Assembly: GCA_003663115.1 (NCBI GenBank)
Contig: QMZJ01000060.1
Span: 1-7,811 of the forward strand
Length of the DNA stretch: 7,811 nucleotides
Direction of reading: 5' to 3'
Origin: Candidatus Altarchaeales archaeon
GTDB taxonomy: Archaea; Altiarchaeota; Altiarchaeia; IMC4; QMZM01
The notes below the pieces were generated by a model. It ran no database searches. It was not told the origin of the DNA and saw only the letters and a list, made by a program, of their open reading frames with translations. This document shows positions 1 to 6,174 of the stretch, in pieces (position 1 is the first letter of the stretch; each line of letters starts with the position of its first letter). A program made the translations under genes and the position numbers.

Positions 1-2
1 CA

Positions 3-191
3 TATATTGGAAGAAGACACATGGCCGTAATAGATTTACAGAAGGGATTGCCGAAAGAAAAGAGAGTAATGAAGGATATAAAACAAGCAATTAAGGAATG
101 AATAAATGAGGGTTATCTAATACTCCAACACACAGATAGAGTTTCCATTAACCCGAGAATGCTAAAGGAGGTTAAAGAGATCATAAGATAA
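3..191 (+). pseudogene. 3' end of an unrecognised gene, interrupted by an in-frame TGA
   Basis: The frame enters from the left edge and reads YIGRRHMAVIDLQKGLPKEK onward with coding-like composition. It hits TGA at 99-101 and continues in the same frame as INEGYLILQHTDRVSINPRM to a TAA at 189-191. Both halves are rich in Lys, Arg, Glu and Ile, and amphipathic spacing on both sides of the stop suggests one ancestral protein. A TGG or other sense codon mutated to TGA is the simplest explanation. A short C-terminal DNA-binding or ATPase tail is possible, but I recognise no family and do not assign a function. An ATG at 21-23 is in frame, but the frame is already open before it, so it is not evidence for a start. 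An alternative is two separate pieces: a true C-terminus ending at 101 and non-coding sequence after it. Confidence 0.5.
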
Positions 192-209
192 TTTAATTCT
201 TAATTAAAT
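191..209. repeat. AT-only hairpin after the left-edge gene
   Basis: The eight bases atttaatt at 191-198 and aattaaat at 202-209 are perfect inverted copies around a 3-base loop. It begins at the stop codon of the broken gene and lies just before a GC-rich hairpin. The stem has no G-C pairs, so it would be weak in RNA. Confidence 0.4.
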
Positions 210-216
210 ATAACAA

Positions 217-240
217 CCCTGCCATAAATGGCAGGGGTTT
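217..240 (+). terminator. Terminator-like hairpin
   Basis: The stem ccctgcca (217-224) pairs perfectly with tggcaggg (229-236) around the loop taaa. It is followed by gttt and then a T-rich stretch. It sits 25 bases after the stop of the left-edge gene. Archaeal termination depends mainly on oligo-T rather than hairpins, and the T tract here is broken, so the terminator role is an inference. The hairpin itself is plainly visible. Confidence 0.45.
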
Positions 241-336
241 GCTTTCATTGCCAGCATTTACTGACAAAAAATCTAACGTACAAAAAGCATTCTGGAAGAG
301 GTGTTTAATCATGATGAGTCATAATATAAAAATCTC
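241..336. other. Intergenic stretch with oligo-A runs (oligo-T on minus strand)
   Basis: No coding region is visible here. On the minus strand there are T runs at 332-328 (5), 286-282 (5) and 271-266 (6). Archaeal RNA polymerase terminates at such oligo-T tracts, so these could end the minus-strand ABC operon, although they lie more than 200 bases past its last stop codon. Confidence 0.25.
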
Positions 337-527
337 GCCGCCGAGCCGAACTCTCCGCTTGCTATCGCTCGCCTAAATCCCGCAAAGCGGGGCCTCACAT
401 ACTCCCGGAACGTTATCTCGTTGCACTCGATGACACCCAACACAATTCATATCTCAACGCATCGACTGACCTCAAACTTTTAAGAAAAGTTTGATCAAAA
501 CGGGTGCTATCTTCGCGGCTCGGTGGC
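337..527. repeat. About 190-bp hairpin-rich element with imperfect terminal inverted repeats
   Basis: The left end gccgccgagccg (337-348) is the inverted copy, with one mismatch, of the right end cggctcggtggc (516-527). Inside are a small hairpin cccgc/gcggg (379-391) and a perfect 10-bp stem with a 3-base loop at 472-494. The GC-rich ends contrast with the AT-rich flanks. I see no transposase and no clear target duplication. This is compatible with a small non-autonomous interspersed (MITE-like) repeat. A single window cannot show that it is repeated elsewhere, so the element call is an inference from its structure. Confidence 0.45.
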
Positions 528-529
528 AC
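413..529 (-). pseudogene. Short open frame carrying a permease-like C-terminal remnant
   Basis: A 38-codon frame (GTG at 529, TAA at 413) lies almost wholly inside the inverted-repeat element. Its codons 22-28 read VDALRYE, exactly the last seven residues of the neighbouring permease. The DNA shares 16 identical bases (453-468 against 561-576). The remaining differences within the seven codons are three third-position transitions (AGA/AGG, TAT/TAC, GAA/GAG). It lies 108 bases, or 36 codons, from the permease copy and so is in the same reading frame. I read it as a relic of a homologous permease 3' end caught in or next to the repeat. It has no ribosome binding site that I can see and is unlikely to be a functional gene. 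Confidence 0.4.
472..494. repeat. Perfect 10-bp stem-loop
   Basis: The sequence tcaaactttt (472-481) is the exact inverted copy of aaaagtttga (485-494), with the loop aag between. It is downstream of the last minus-strand permease gene and could stabilise or end that transcript. No T run follows the stem on the minus strand, so I do not call it a terminator. Confidence 0.6.
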
Positions 530-550
530 TTAAATTCCCGTCTGTTTTCT

Positions 551-1762
551 TTACTCGTACCTCAACGCATCGACTGGCTTTAGCTGAGAGGCTTGCCTTG
601 CCGGGAGAAATCCTGAGACACAGCCCACGATGAATGAGAACAGTAAAGCCCCGAGAATAAGCTCCGGGGTGATGCTCGCCTTAATCAGGACTATGTCAAA
701 TTGCGCTGCAGCAATATACTCAAAACCTTTACTTATAAATACTCCAATCAAACAACCCACAGCACCTCCAGCCATTCCGATAATACCTGACTCTATGAGA
801 AACAGAAGTAGTATATCATAGTTTCTCGCCCCCACGGCCTTCATGATACCAATTTCCCGAGTTCTTTCAAGTACAGAGGTATACATGGTATTCATTATCC
901 CTATGCCTCCCACAAAGAGCGAGATTAAGGCTATCGCGATAACAACCCACTGTACAGCATCCAGAATAATATCGGTAGCATCCATCATCTGCTTCAGACT
1001 CTTGACCTGGAAGTTCTCCTCCCCCTCTTTAAGCCCCCTGTCCCTCCTCATTGCTTCCTCTATGTCCTCCGCGACATCGTCTGTTTCATAGTTTGCTCTA
1101 ACCTTCACGATACCCATCATGTATTCGTCCCTGATGTCGAAGAGCTCCTGTGCCGTCTTCATTGGGATATAGATCTGTTTATCATCATCCGGGTTGCCTA
1201 TTCTGCTCATCTCACCGACTACCTCGAATTTTTTGTCATTCAGGCTGATTCTATCACCTATCCTCACTGGCCTGTCGAAGACATTACCCGCCCAGTACTC
1301 GTAGCCCACAATTACCTTGTACCTATCACCCTCTCTGAACCTCTTCTGCCCCCTCACGACCCTTATTCCCGAACTTTCCAGTACGATCTCCTGAGTTCCC
1401 GGGTCTATACCCGTAACAAAGCCGTATATTGTTTCATCTTTGAATTTTACCTCGGCGTACTTGCCCACTATACTCCCCACTTGTTCAACGCCGCGCACAT
1501 CTTTTATCACCTCAAGATCATGGTCATTTAGTGATACCATTCTACCGGAAAGCATTTCGGCCATCCCTCCGGGAATCACATAAACTGTATCCTTACCCAA
1601 CAACTCAAACTGTTCATTTAGGGCATCCTTCAGGCCCTCCCCCAAGGAAATTAATGATACAATAGCCGCTATCCCCACAAAGATCCCCAGCATGGTCAGC
1701 CAGCTCCTGATCCCCCTGCCCCCTATACTCCTAATCGAGAGTGTGAAAAAATCCGCAATCAT
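551..1762 (-). CDS. MacB/FtsX-type ABC transporter permease (second of pair)
   Basis: This is an inner (cytoplasmic) membrane permease of the MacB/LolC family, predicted to pair with the ATPase encoded upstream. The protein has 403 residues. It has one N-terminal membrane helix (about 20-40), a large extracellular MacB_PCD-like domain (about 41-265), and three C-terminal helices (about 268-292, 317-350 and 365-388). The family signature GGIGIMNTMYTSVLERTREI (residues 285-304) and the ending PVDALRYE are classic. I chose ATG at 1762 because it overlaps the upstream stop as ATGA, has GGAGG about 10 bases upstream, and aligns its first residues with the sister permease. The longer frame to 1828 would overlap the neighbour heavily. 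Over the first 65 residues I count 36 identities to the sister permease without gaps. The substrate is unknown; extrusion of peptides, lipids or drugs and mechanical work on extracellular proteins are all possible. Confidence 0.9.
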   Translation of the reverse strand: MIADFFTLSIRSIGGRGIRSWLTMLGIFVGIAAIVSLISLGEGLKDALNEQFELLGKDTVYVIPGGMAEMLSGRMVSLNDHDLEVIKDVRGVEQVGSIVGKYAEVKFKDETIYGFVTGIDPGTQEIVLESSGIRVVRGQKRFREGDRYKVIVGYEYWAGNVFDRPVRIGDRISLNDKKFEVVGEMSRIGNPDDDKQIYIPMKTAQELFDIRDEYMMGIVKVRANYETDDVAEDIEEAMRRDRGLKEGEENFQVKSLKQMMDATDIILDAVQWVVIAIALISLFVGGIGIMNTMYTSVLERTREIGIMKAVGARNYDILLLFLIESGIIGMAGGAVGCLIGVFISKGFEYIAAAQFDIVLIKASITPELILGALLFSFIVGCVSGFLPARQASQLKPVDALRYE

Positions 1763-2979
1763 TTTCTCAAAGCCTCCACGGGGTGCATTTTCGATGCCCT
1801 TCTGGCCGGCAGATAACCCGAAAAACAACCAACAAGGAATGAAAATAACAAAGTACCTATGATAAGTTCGGGGCTGGCGTGTACTCTGAAAATATCTATG
1901 CCACCATAATTTACAACGAGATATTCCGCGAATTTGCTCAGAAGTAAACCAAGTAATACACCTATTATTCCCCCAACAAGACCGAGCATTCCTGCCTCAA
2001 TAAGGAATATCAGCAGTATGTCTGAATTTCTGGCGCCTATAGCCTTCATTATGCCTATCTGATGTGTTCTCTCGAGGACAGAGGTATACATTGTAGTCAT
2101 AATCCCTATTCCCCCCACAAGCAGGGAAATTGCGGCGATACCTGCCAGAAAACCAGTCACCAGATTAAAGACGTCTTTAAATACCCTCACAATATTTTGA
2201 GGGGTTTCGGCAGTGAAATCCTCTTCGCCTTCCTTCACACCCCTATGCCTTCGTAGCTTCTTTTTAATGTTTTCAGCAACCTCACTCACATCAGAGCCCT
2301 TTTCAACCTTAACCTGAATCATAGAATATCCATCACTCTTGTTAAATAACTCCTGTGCAGTCTCAATTGGTATTGTTATCTTACTATCATGGAAGGGATT
2401 GCCTGTCTTCTTGTTCTTTCCTACGATGTCAAACATTATTCCTTCGATCTCTATCTTATCCCCTACATCAATGTCGGTATCAAAGAAATCACGCGTTCTA
2501 ACTCCCACCTGCGCCTTGTATCTATCACCCTCTTTAAGGTACCTTCCCTCATCCACAGCAAAGAAGTCAATCTGTTTTAACAGCTTTTGATATTTCGGAT
2601 CGGTTGGTACTCCAAAGATGGGGATAAGTATCCGTTTGTTATCTGCCTTCACGTTTCCGGTTGCAAGTATAACACCTGCTGCGGAGTCAACACCCCTCAC
2701 CTTCTCTATAACGTCGAGGTCGCTTTTATCTAATTTAGCTGCGACAAAGCTTCCCCTGGGAACCCCGGTAAGTGTTCCTCCCCTTCCGGGAGTTACAATG
2801 ATTCTATCACCGCCGACCATCTCGAACTGTTCATCAATGACCCTCTGTAACCCCTGACCCAGGGAAATAAGTGTAACGACGGCAATAATTCCCACAAAGA
2901 TCCCCACCATGGTCAGCCAGCTTCTAAGTTTCCTGTGCATGATCCCATCTGTTGCTAGCCTGAGATAATCCTCAATCAT
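1759..2979 (-). CDS. MacB/FtsX-type ABC transporter permease (first of pair)
   Basis: The protein has 406 residues and the same layout as the next gene: helix 1 at about 21-40, extracellular domain 41-265, and C-terminal helices at about 272-297, 320-350 and 370-392. The signature GGIGIMTTMYTSVLERTHQI spans 289-308. It is probably half of a permease heterodimer, as LolC/LolE are in bacteria. I chose the ATG at 2979, not the one 12 bases earlier, because GGAGG sits five bases upstream of it (the earlier ATG lies inside that site), and because MIEDYL then aligns with MIADFF of the sister protein. The C-terminus is VEALRK followed by a TGA that overlaps the next start codon. The usual Tyr-Glu ending of the family is missing, probably as a result of the overlap. 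Translational coupling with the second permease is likely. Confidence 0.9.
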   Translation of the reverse strand: MIEDYLRLATDGIMHRKLRSWLTMVGIFVGIIAVVTLISLGQGLQRVIDEQFEMVGGDRIIVTPGRGGTLTGVPRGSFVAAKLDKSDLDVIEKVRGVDSAAGVILATGNVKADNKRILIPIFGVPTDPKYQKLLKQIDFFAVDEGRYLKEGDRYKAQVGVRTRDFFDTDIDVGDKIEIEGIMFDIVGKNKKTGNPFHDSKITIPIETAQELFNKSDGYSMIQVKVEKGSDVSEVAENIKKKLRRHRGVKEGEEDFTAETPQNIVRVFKDVFNLVTGFLAGIAAISLLVGGIGIMTTMYTSVLERTHQIGIMKAIGARNSDILLIFLIEAGMLGLVGGIIGVLLGLLLSKFAEYLVVNYGGIDIFRVHASPELIIGTLLFSFLVGCFSGYLPARRASKMHPVEALRK

Positions 2980-3012
2980 CTTCCCCTCCATAAGAAGTAA
3001 AGATACGGGAAA

Positions 3013-4305
3013 TCATCTAGAAAAGAGTTTCCTGTTTATGTAACCGGTAATCAGGGTAAAGAGTTTGTAGATAAACCACAAAACCAACAGTGAGATGAAA
3101 ATAACCGGTATCGCTATCAGAACCCCAATGATCATCGAAGAGGTTTTATTCTCCTGAAATCTTGCGGCGTAATCCTCCTCTGAAAGAATCTTAATATTAA
3201 CTGTGTCCTCTTTCGTGTATCCTATGTTATTCCCTTCTCCCCTGTACTCTAGTTTAACCTTCAGGGGAATTATCTCTTTATCCACAGAATCGCTTATCTT
3301 TATAGTGAAATCCTCTGTTTCAACATCGTCCGAGTCGAGATTCCCGATGTAAAACTCATTTATGGAGACCACTTCGTAGTCATCGGTTGGCTCAAGGGTC
3401 AATTTTACAAACTTGGCATCAATAAAGCCCTCATTTACCACCTCTATCGATACCTTGCCTGTGCTTCCCCGTGTAAAGGTATCCGCGCTCTCTAGGGCTA
3501 TTGTCAGGTCGGGGGTTGCATCTATCTGCACCCCGATATCCTTATCTATTTCTTTTTCTATTCCATCCTCATCGATGTATCTTATCGTCAACGGAATCTT
3601 GTACGCCTTTGGTTCGGCTTTACTGTCTACTGAGACCCTAAATGTTACATCTTTACATTCACCCCCCTCGAAATCGCCGACATACTCCTCTGATGCTCTC
3701 GCCGGGGTGAATGGATCACTCAGATCCAATTTAACCGTGACATGTTTTGCATCGCCACCGCCCTCATTGGTAATCGTTATATTTATATCACCGACGCCCC
3801 CCAGCCTTAATGTGTTGCTGGAATCTACATCAAATTTAACAATGCCTTTAACAGGAATCTCAAACTCGAGAAATTTTACCGTATCTCTTTCAACGCCTTC
3901 TATATCTGTCTCTATAATCGAGAATCTCATTTTATAGGACATAGCAATCGCGTTTTCCTTTACCTTTATATCAAATGGTGTCGTCCAGCTCTCACCTACA
4001 AATAAGTGACCAACATTCTTTGTATCTCTCTTAATAATGATATATTTCTCAGTCAATTCATCCACGGGTTCCAGTCTCGCGATATAGAATATACCAGCAT
4101 CCTCCCCCTTCGGTGGCGGGGTCAGAAATGCCTTGCCGGAGGGGTGTCTGTGAAATTTAACATATACTCTGACATTATCGCCGGCTTCAATATAACTAGG
4201 ATCCCATGTTACGGAATCTATTCTTATCTCCGCAAATTTTCCATTTGCGATCCCCAGAAGACAAAAAATCAGGATTCCCGTAACAAAAATTTTTTTCGCG
4301 TTCAT
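3013..4305 (-). CDS. Secreted, membrane-anchored COG1361 (S-layer/CARDB-like) protein of the ABC cassette
   Basis: The protein has 430 residues. It has a Sec signal peptide (Lys-Lys, hydrophobic core, likely cleavage near residue 22). Three beta-rich Ig-like domains follow at about 25-153, 154-264 and 266-375; the second and third each carry an 'I..TNEG' or 'V.NEGF' motif typical of CARDB/NEW3 repeats. A single transmembrane helix (391-415) ends in a short basic cytoplasmic tail. The bulk therefore sits outside the membrane. COG1361 proteins often neighbour MacB-like ABC genes in archaea, so a role as extracellular partner or substrate-handling subunit is an inference. The ATG at 4305 has a near-perfect AAGGAGGT seven bases upstream, and the gene lies 15 bases after the ATPase stop. 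A free-standing cell-surface adhesin or S-layer component is the alternative. Confidence 0.85.
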   Translation of the reverse strand: MNAKKIFVTGILIFCLLGIANGKFAEIRIDSVTWDPSYIEAGDNVRVYVKFHRHPSGKAFLTPPPKGEDAGIFYIARLEPVDELTEKYIIIKRDTKNVGHLFVGESWTTPFDIKVKENAIAMSYKMRFSIIETDIEGVERDTVKFLEFEIPVKGIVKFDVDSSNTLRLGGVGDINITITNEGGGDAKHVTVKLDLSDPFTPARASEEYVGDFEGGECKDVTFRVSVDSKAEPKAYKIPLTIRYIDEDGIEKEIDKDIGVQIDATPDLTIALESADTFTRGSTGKVSIEVVNEGFIDAKFVKLTLEPTDDYEVVSINEFYIGNLDSDDVETEDFTIKISDSVDKEIIPLKVKLEYRGEGNNIGYTKEDTVNIKILSEEDYAARFQENKTSSMIIGVLIAIPVIFISLLVLWFIYKLFTLITGYINRKLFSR

Positions 4306-4320
4306 TTCAAATACCTCCTT

Positions 4321-5019
4321 CTATTGTTCTACCTCTGTTATTCTACCATCCCTGAGATGGATTATCTTATCGGCGTACCTTGAAAGGCTCTCATCGTGTG
4401 TTACCATGACAATGGTCTTCCCATTACTGTTGTGCAGTTCTAATAACATCTCCATTATCTCCCTCCCCATTTTTGAATCAAGGTTTCCGGTGGGTTCATC
4501 GGCCAGAATAACTCTGGGATTGTTTGCCAGAGATCTTGCTATAGCGACCCTCTGCCGCTCCCCCCCCGAGAGCTCGGATGGCTTGTGATATATCCGTTTT
4601 CCCAAACCAACATCCTCCAGCAGTTTCTTTGCCCTCCTCTCCCTCTCATACCTTGGAATATCCTGAAAGGTCATCGGTAGCATCACGTTCTCCAGAGCGG
4701 TTAATCTCGGCATTAGATTAAATGTCTGGAATATGAAACCGATTTTCCTTCCACGAATCTGTGCGAGGTCAGATTCAGAAAGCCTGGATACATCCTCCCC
4801 ATCCAGGTAGATCTCCCCCTTAGTGGGTACATCCAAACAACCTATCATGTTCATTGCCGTGCTCTTCCCAGATCCCGAAGGCCCCATTATGGCTACAAAC
4901 TCATGTGGGTATACCTTCATAGTAAGTCCCCTCAATGCTGGAACCTCTACATTGCCCATTTTGTAGATCTTCCAGACATCTCTGAGTTCTATGATCGGTT
5001 CAGTTTCAATCTTTTCCAT
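4321..5019 (-). CDS. MacB/LolD-type ABC transporter ATP-binding protein
   Basis: This is a cytoplasmic ATPase subunit that would bind both permeases. At 232 residues (from the ATG at 5019) it is the normal size for the LolD/MacB-ATPase family. Visible motifs are Walker A GPSGSGKST (46-54), Q-loop Gln98 in FIFQTFNL, signature LSGGERQ (150-156), Walker B VILADEP (170-176), D-loop NLD (179-181) and switch His208 in VTHD. The family hallmark GNLDS follows Walker B. No catalytic residue is missing. A TTG at 5049 would add ten residues, but it falls next to the predicted TATA element and has no ribosome site, so I prefer the ATG, probably on a nearly leaderless mRNA. It is the first gene of the operon; COG1361 and two permeases follow. 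Confidence 0.93.
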   Translation of the reverse strand: MEKIETEPIIELRDVWKIYKMGNVEVPALRGLTMKVYPHEFVAIMGPSGSGKSTAMNMIGCLDVPTKGEIYLDGEDVSRLSESDLAQIRGRKIGFIFQTFNLMPRLTALENVMLPMTFQDIPRYERERRAKKLLEDVGLGKRIYHKPSELSGGERQRVAIARSLANNPRVILADEPTGNLDSKMGREIMEMLLELHNSNGKTIVMVTHDESLSRYADKIIHLRDGRITEVEQ

Positions 5020-5064
5020 CCCTGATTTAATAATTGTGGATTCACCCAATTTATATCAAAACTA
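5020..5064 (-). promoter_or_regulatory. Promoter of the ABC operon
   Basis: On the minus strand GTTTTGATATAAA (5062-5050) resembles an archaeal TATA element. Placing the start of transcription about 26 bases downstream gives about 5028, a leader of about nine bases before the ATG at 5019. No Shine-Dalgarno site is seen there, which fits. The alternative TATA at 5096-5103 could also be used on this strand. Confidence 0.4.
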
Positions 5065-5067
5065 TCG

Positions 5068-5083
5068 AAATATTCGAATATTT
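5068..5083. promoter_or_regulatory. Perfect 16-bp palindrome between divergent promoters (operator candidate)
   Basis: The sequence AAATATTCGAATATTT is its own reverse complement over all 16 bases. It lies between the predicted TATA elements of the ABC operon and of nurA, where a dimeric winged-helix regulator could control both. The regulator is not encoded in the window. Confidence 0.45.
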
Positions 5084-5090
5084 AGATGCT

Positions 5091-5125
5091 CAGGGTATAT
5101 ATACCTATTATACCTATTGGTAGAC
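5091..5125 (+). promoter_or_regulatory. Promoter of the nurA gene, with palindromic TATA box and tandem repeat
   Basis: The perfect 12-bp palindrome GGTATATATACC (5094-5105) contains a strong TATA box centred near 5100. This is about 26 bases before the ATG at 5126, so a leaderless nurA mRNA is expected. A tandem repeat of atacctatt (5101-5109 and 5110-5118) follows directly and could bind a regulator that blocks transcription start. Confidence 0.55.
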
Positions 5126-6151
5126 ATGGATCACTACTCACTCTGGTCAGAGCGCTATGAAAGTTGCAGGGACAGGATCTTCGAGGATCTCAGAAATTAT
5201 AAGCTTCAGATTGATAGAATCAGGGACAGGATCTCCGACAAGGGTTTGATCCTGCCGTTAAAGTTATCCAAAAAAGGGATAAATGCCAGGATGTGTTTCG
5301 TCGATGGCGGGGAGGGTATTAGAGAGCTCCTGGGGGCGGCAATCTATTTCATCAGGGCATCCGGTCTGATCTTAGACAAAAATCTGAGAGGTGGCGAGGA
5401 GTTCATCAGGGATTTAGATATGAATATCCTCGATTATGATGAATATACGAAGGAGAGGGTTGAACTCCTGAGGGGGGCGATGGAGTTCGACGTTGCTCTG
5501 AGGTGCGTGGAGGAGCGAGATCCGGAGTATCTATTTATGGATGGCTCATTGTATGTCAACGCCAGAAAAAGACCCATAGAATGCGATGAATATCCCATAT
5601 ACAGGAAAAAATTTGTCCGGCTTCTGAAACTCTGTAAGAAAAATTCGGTCCATATTCTCGGTGTTTCTGAAGACAGTAAATCCAGACTTTTTTCAAATTA
5701 TTTAGCTATAAAATATGATATAAAATTCCCACGCTTTATGACAGATTCCTGCATTCTGCGCATATTGGGGGGGGATGAGATGTACCGTACCGTTGAGTTC
5801 ACTCCTCAGTCGAGATTTGAATCCGATGACAAACTAACCTCAACCCTGATTGCCTCATTTCCAACCGTCTATGTCCAACCAACACACCTCTCCAATCCTC
5901 TCCGGGTTGACGTCCCCGACTGGGAGCGCGATTTTGATAAGATTATCTCCCTCGTAGTACAACTCTCAAGGGGTTCAAAGCAATATGGCTACCCCCTGCC
6001 GCTGTATTTAGCCCATCTGGATGCGAGGATAGGAAAGAAACAGGCAGATTGGTGTGCCAGACAATTGATTCATCACATATCAAAAAAGGATATCGATTTA
6101 TACAACACCATTCTGCACGAAACGAGAAGGGGCTTCAGGCCGAAGAGCTGA
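5126..6151 (+). CDS. nurA: NurA-domain DNA repair nuclease
   Basis: NurA enzymes are Mn-dependent 5'-3' exonuclease/endonucleases that work with the HerA translocase, Mre11 and Rad50 in DNA end resection. The 341-residue product has the family landmarks: FVDGG with Asp60 (first metal ligand), MDGS with Asp139, a following ILGVSEDSKS segment (178-187), TDS with Asp207, and the C-terminal GYPLPLYLAHLDARI block with His297. Glu120 or a nearby acid could be the remaining ligand. I placed the start at ATG 5126 because a TATA box lies 26 bases upstream. The in-frame extension to 4991 would cross the promoter and the antisense ATPase start. No herA, mre11 or rad50 is present in the window. The gene ends 23 bases before the convergent L34e stop. 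An eight-G run at 5767-5774 leaves the frame intact. Confidence 0.85.
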   Translation: MDHYSLWSERYESCRDRIFEDLRNYKLQIDRIRDRISDKGLILPLKLSKKGINARMCFVDGGEGIRELLGAAIYFIRASGLILDKNLRGGEEFIRDLDMNILDYDEYTKERVELLRGAMEFDVALRCVEERDPEYLFMDGSLYVNARKRPIECDEYPIYRKKFVRLLKLCKKNSVHILGVSEDSKSRLFSNYLAIKYDIKFPRFMTDSCILRILGGDEMYRTVEFTPQSRFESDDKLTSTLIASFPTVYVQPTHLSNPLRVDVPDWERDFDKIISLVVQLSRGSKQYGYPLPLYLAHLDARIGKKQADWCARQLIHHISKKDIDLYNTILHETRRGFRPKS

Positions 6152-6174
6152 TTTTATCTAAGCCTTCCAATAAT

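Noticed and set aside
99..101. Selenocysteine or pyrrolysine-like recoding of the TGA
   Set aside because: Pyrrolysine uses TAG, and no SECIS-like structure is evident; a nonsense mutation is simpler.
241..550. tRNA or other standard RNA gene
   Set aside because: No cloverleaf, T-loop consensus or CCA end is recognisable; the hairpins present fit a repeat element better.
337..577. CRISPR array
   Set aside because: Repeats are inverted or single duplicated copies; there is no series of regularly spaced direct repeats with unique spacers.
1763..1828. Longer N-terminus of the second permease
   Set aside because: It is only the reading frame running back through the end of the first permease; the ATGA overlap start has a good ribosome site and matches the paralogue.
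2980..2991. Earlier ATG for the first permease
   Set aside because: The GGAGG ribosome site falls inside these codons, and the sister permease aligns from the later ATG.
3413..3937. Long plus-strand open frame opposite the COG1361 gene
   Set aside because: Ser/Thr/Pro-rich composition typical of an antisense shadow, no ribosome site, and the minus strand has a clear signal peptide, Ig domains and membrane anchor.
5020..5049. TTG start giving a ten-residue longer ATPase
   Set aside because: It has no ribosome binding site, lies beside the predicted TATA element, and adds residues not typical of the family.
4991..5125. In-frame upstream extension of the nurA reading frame
   Set aside because: It would overlap the antisense ATPase start and contain the nurA TATA box; the extra residues look unlike the family. 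The ATG at 5126 lies 26 bases after the TATA centre.
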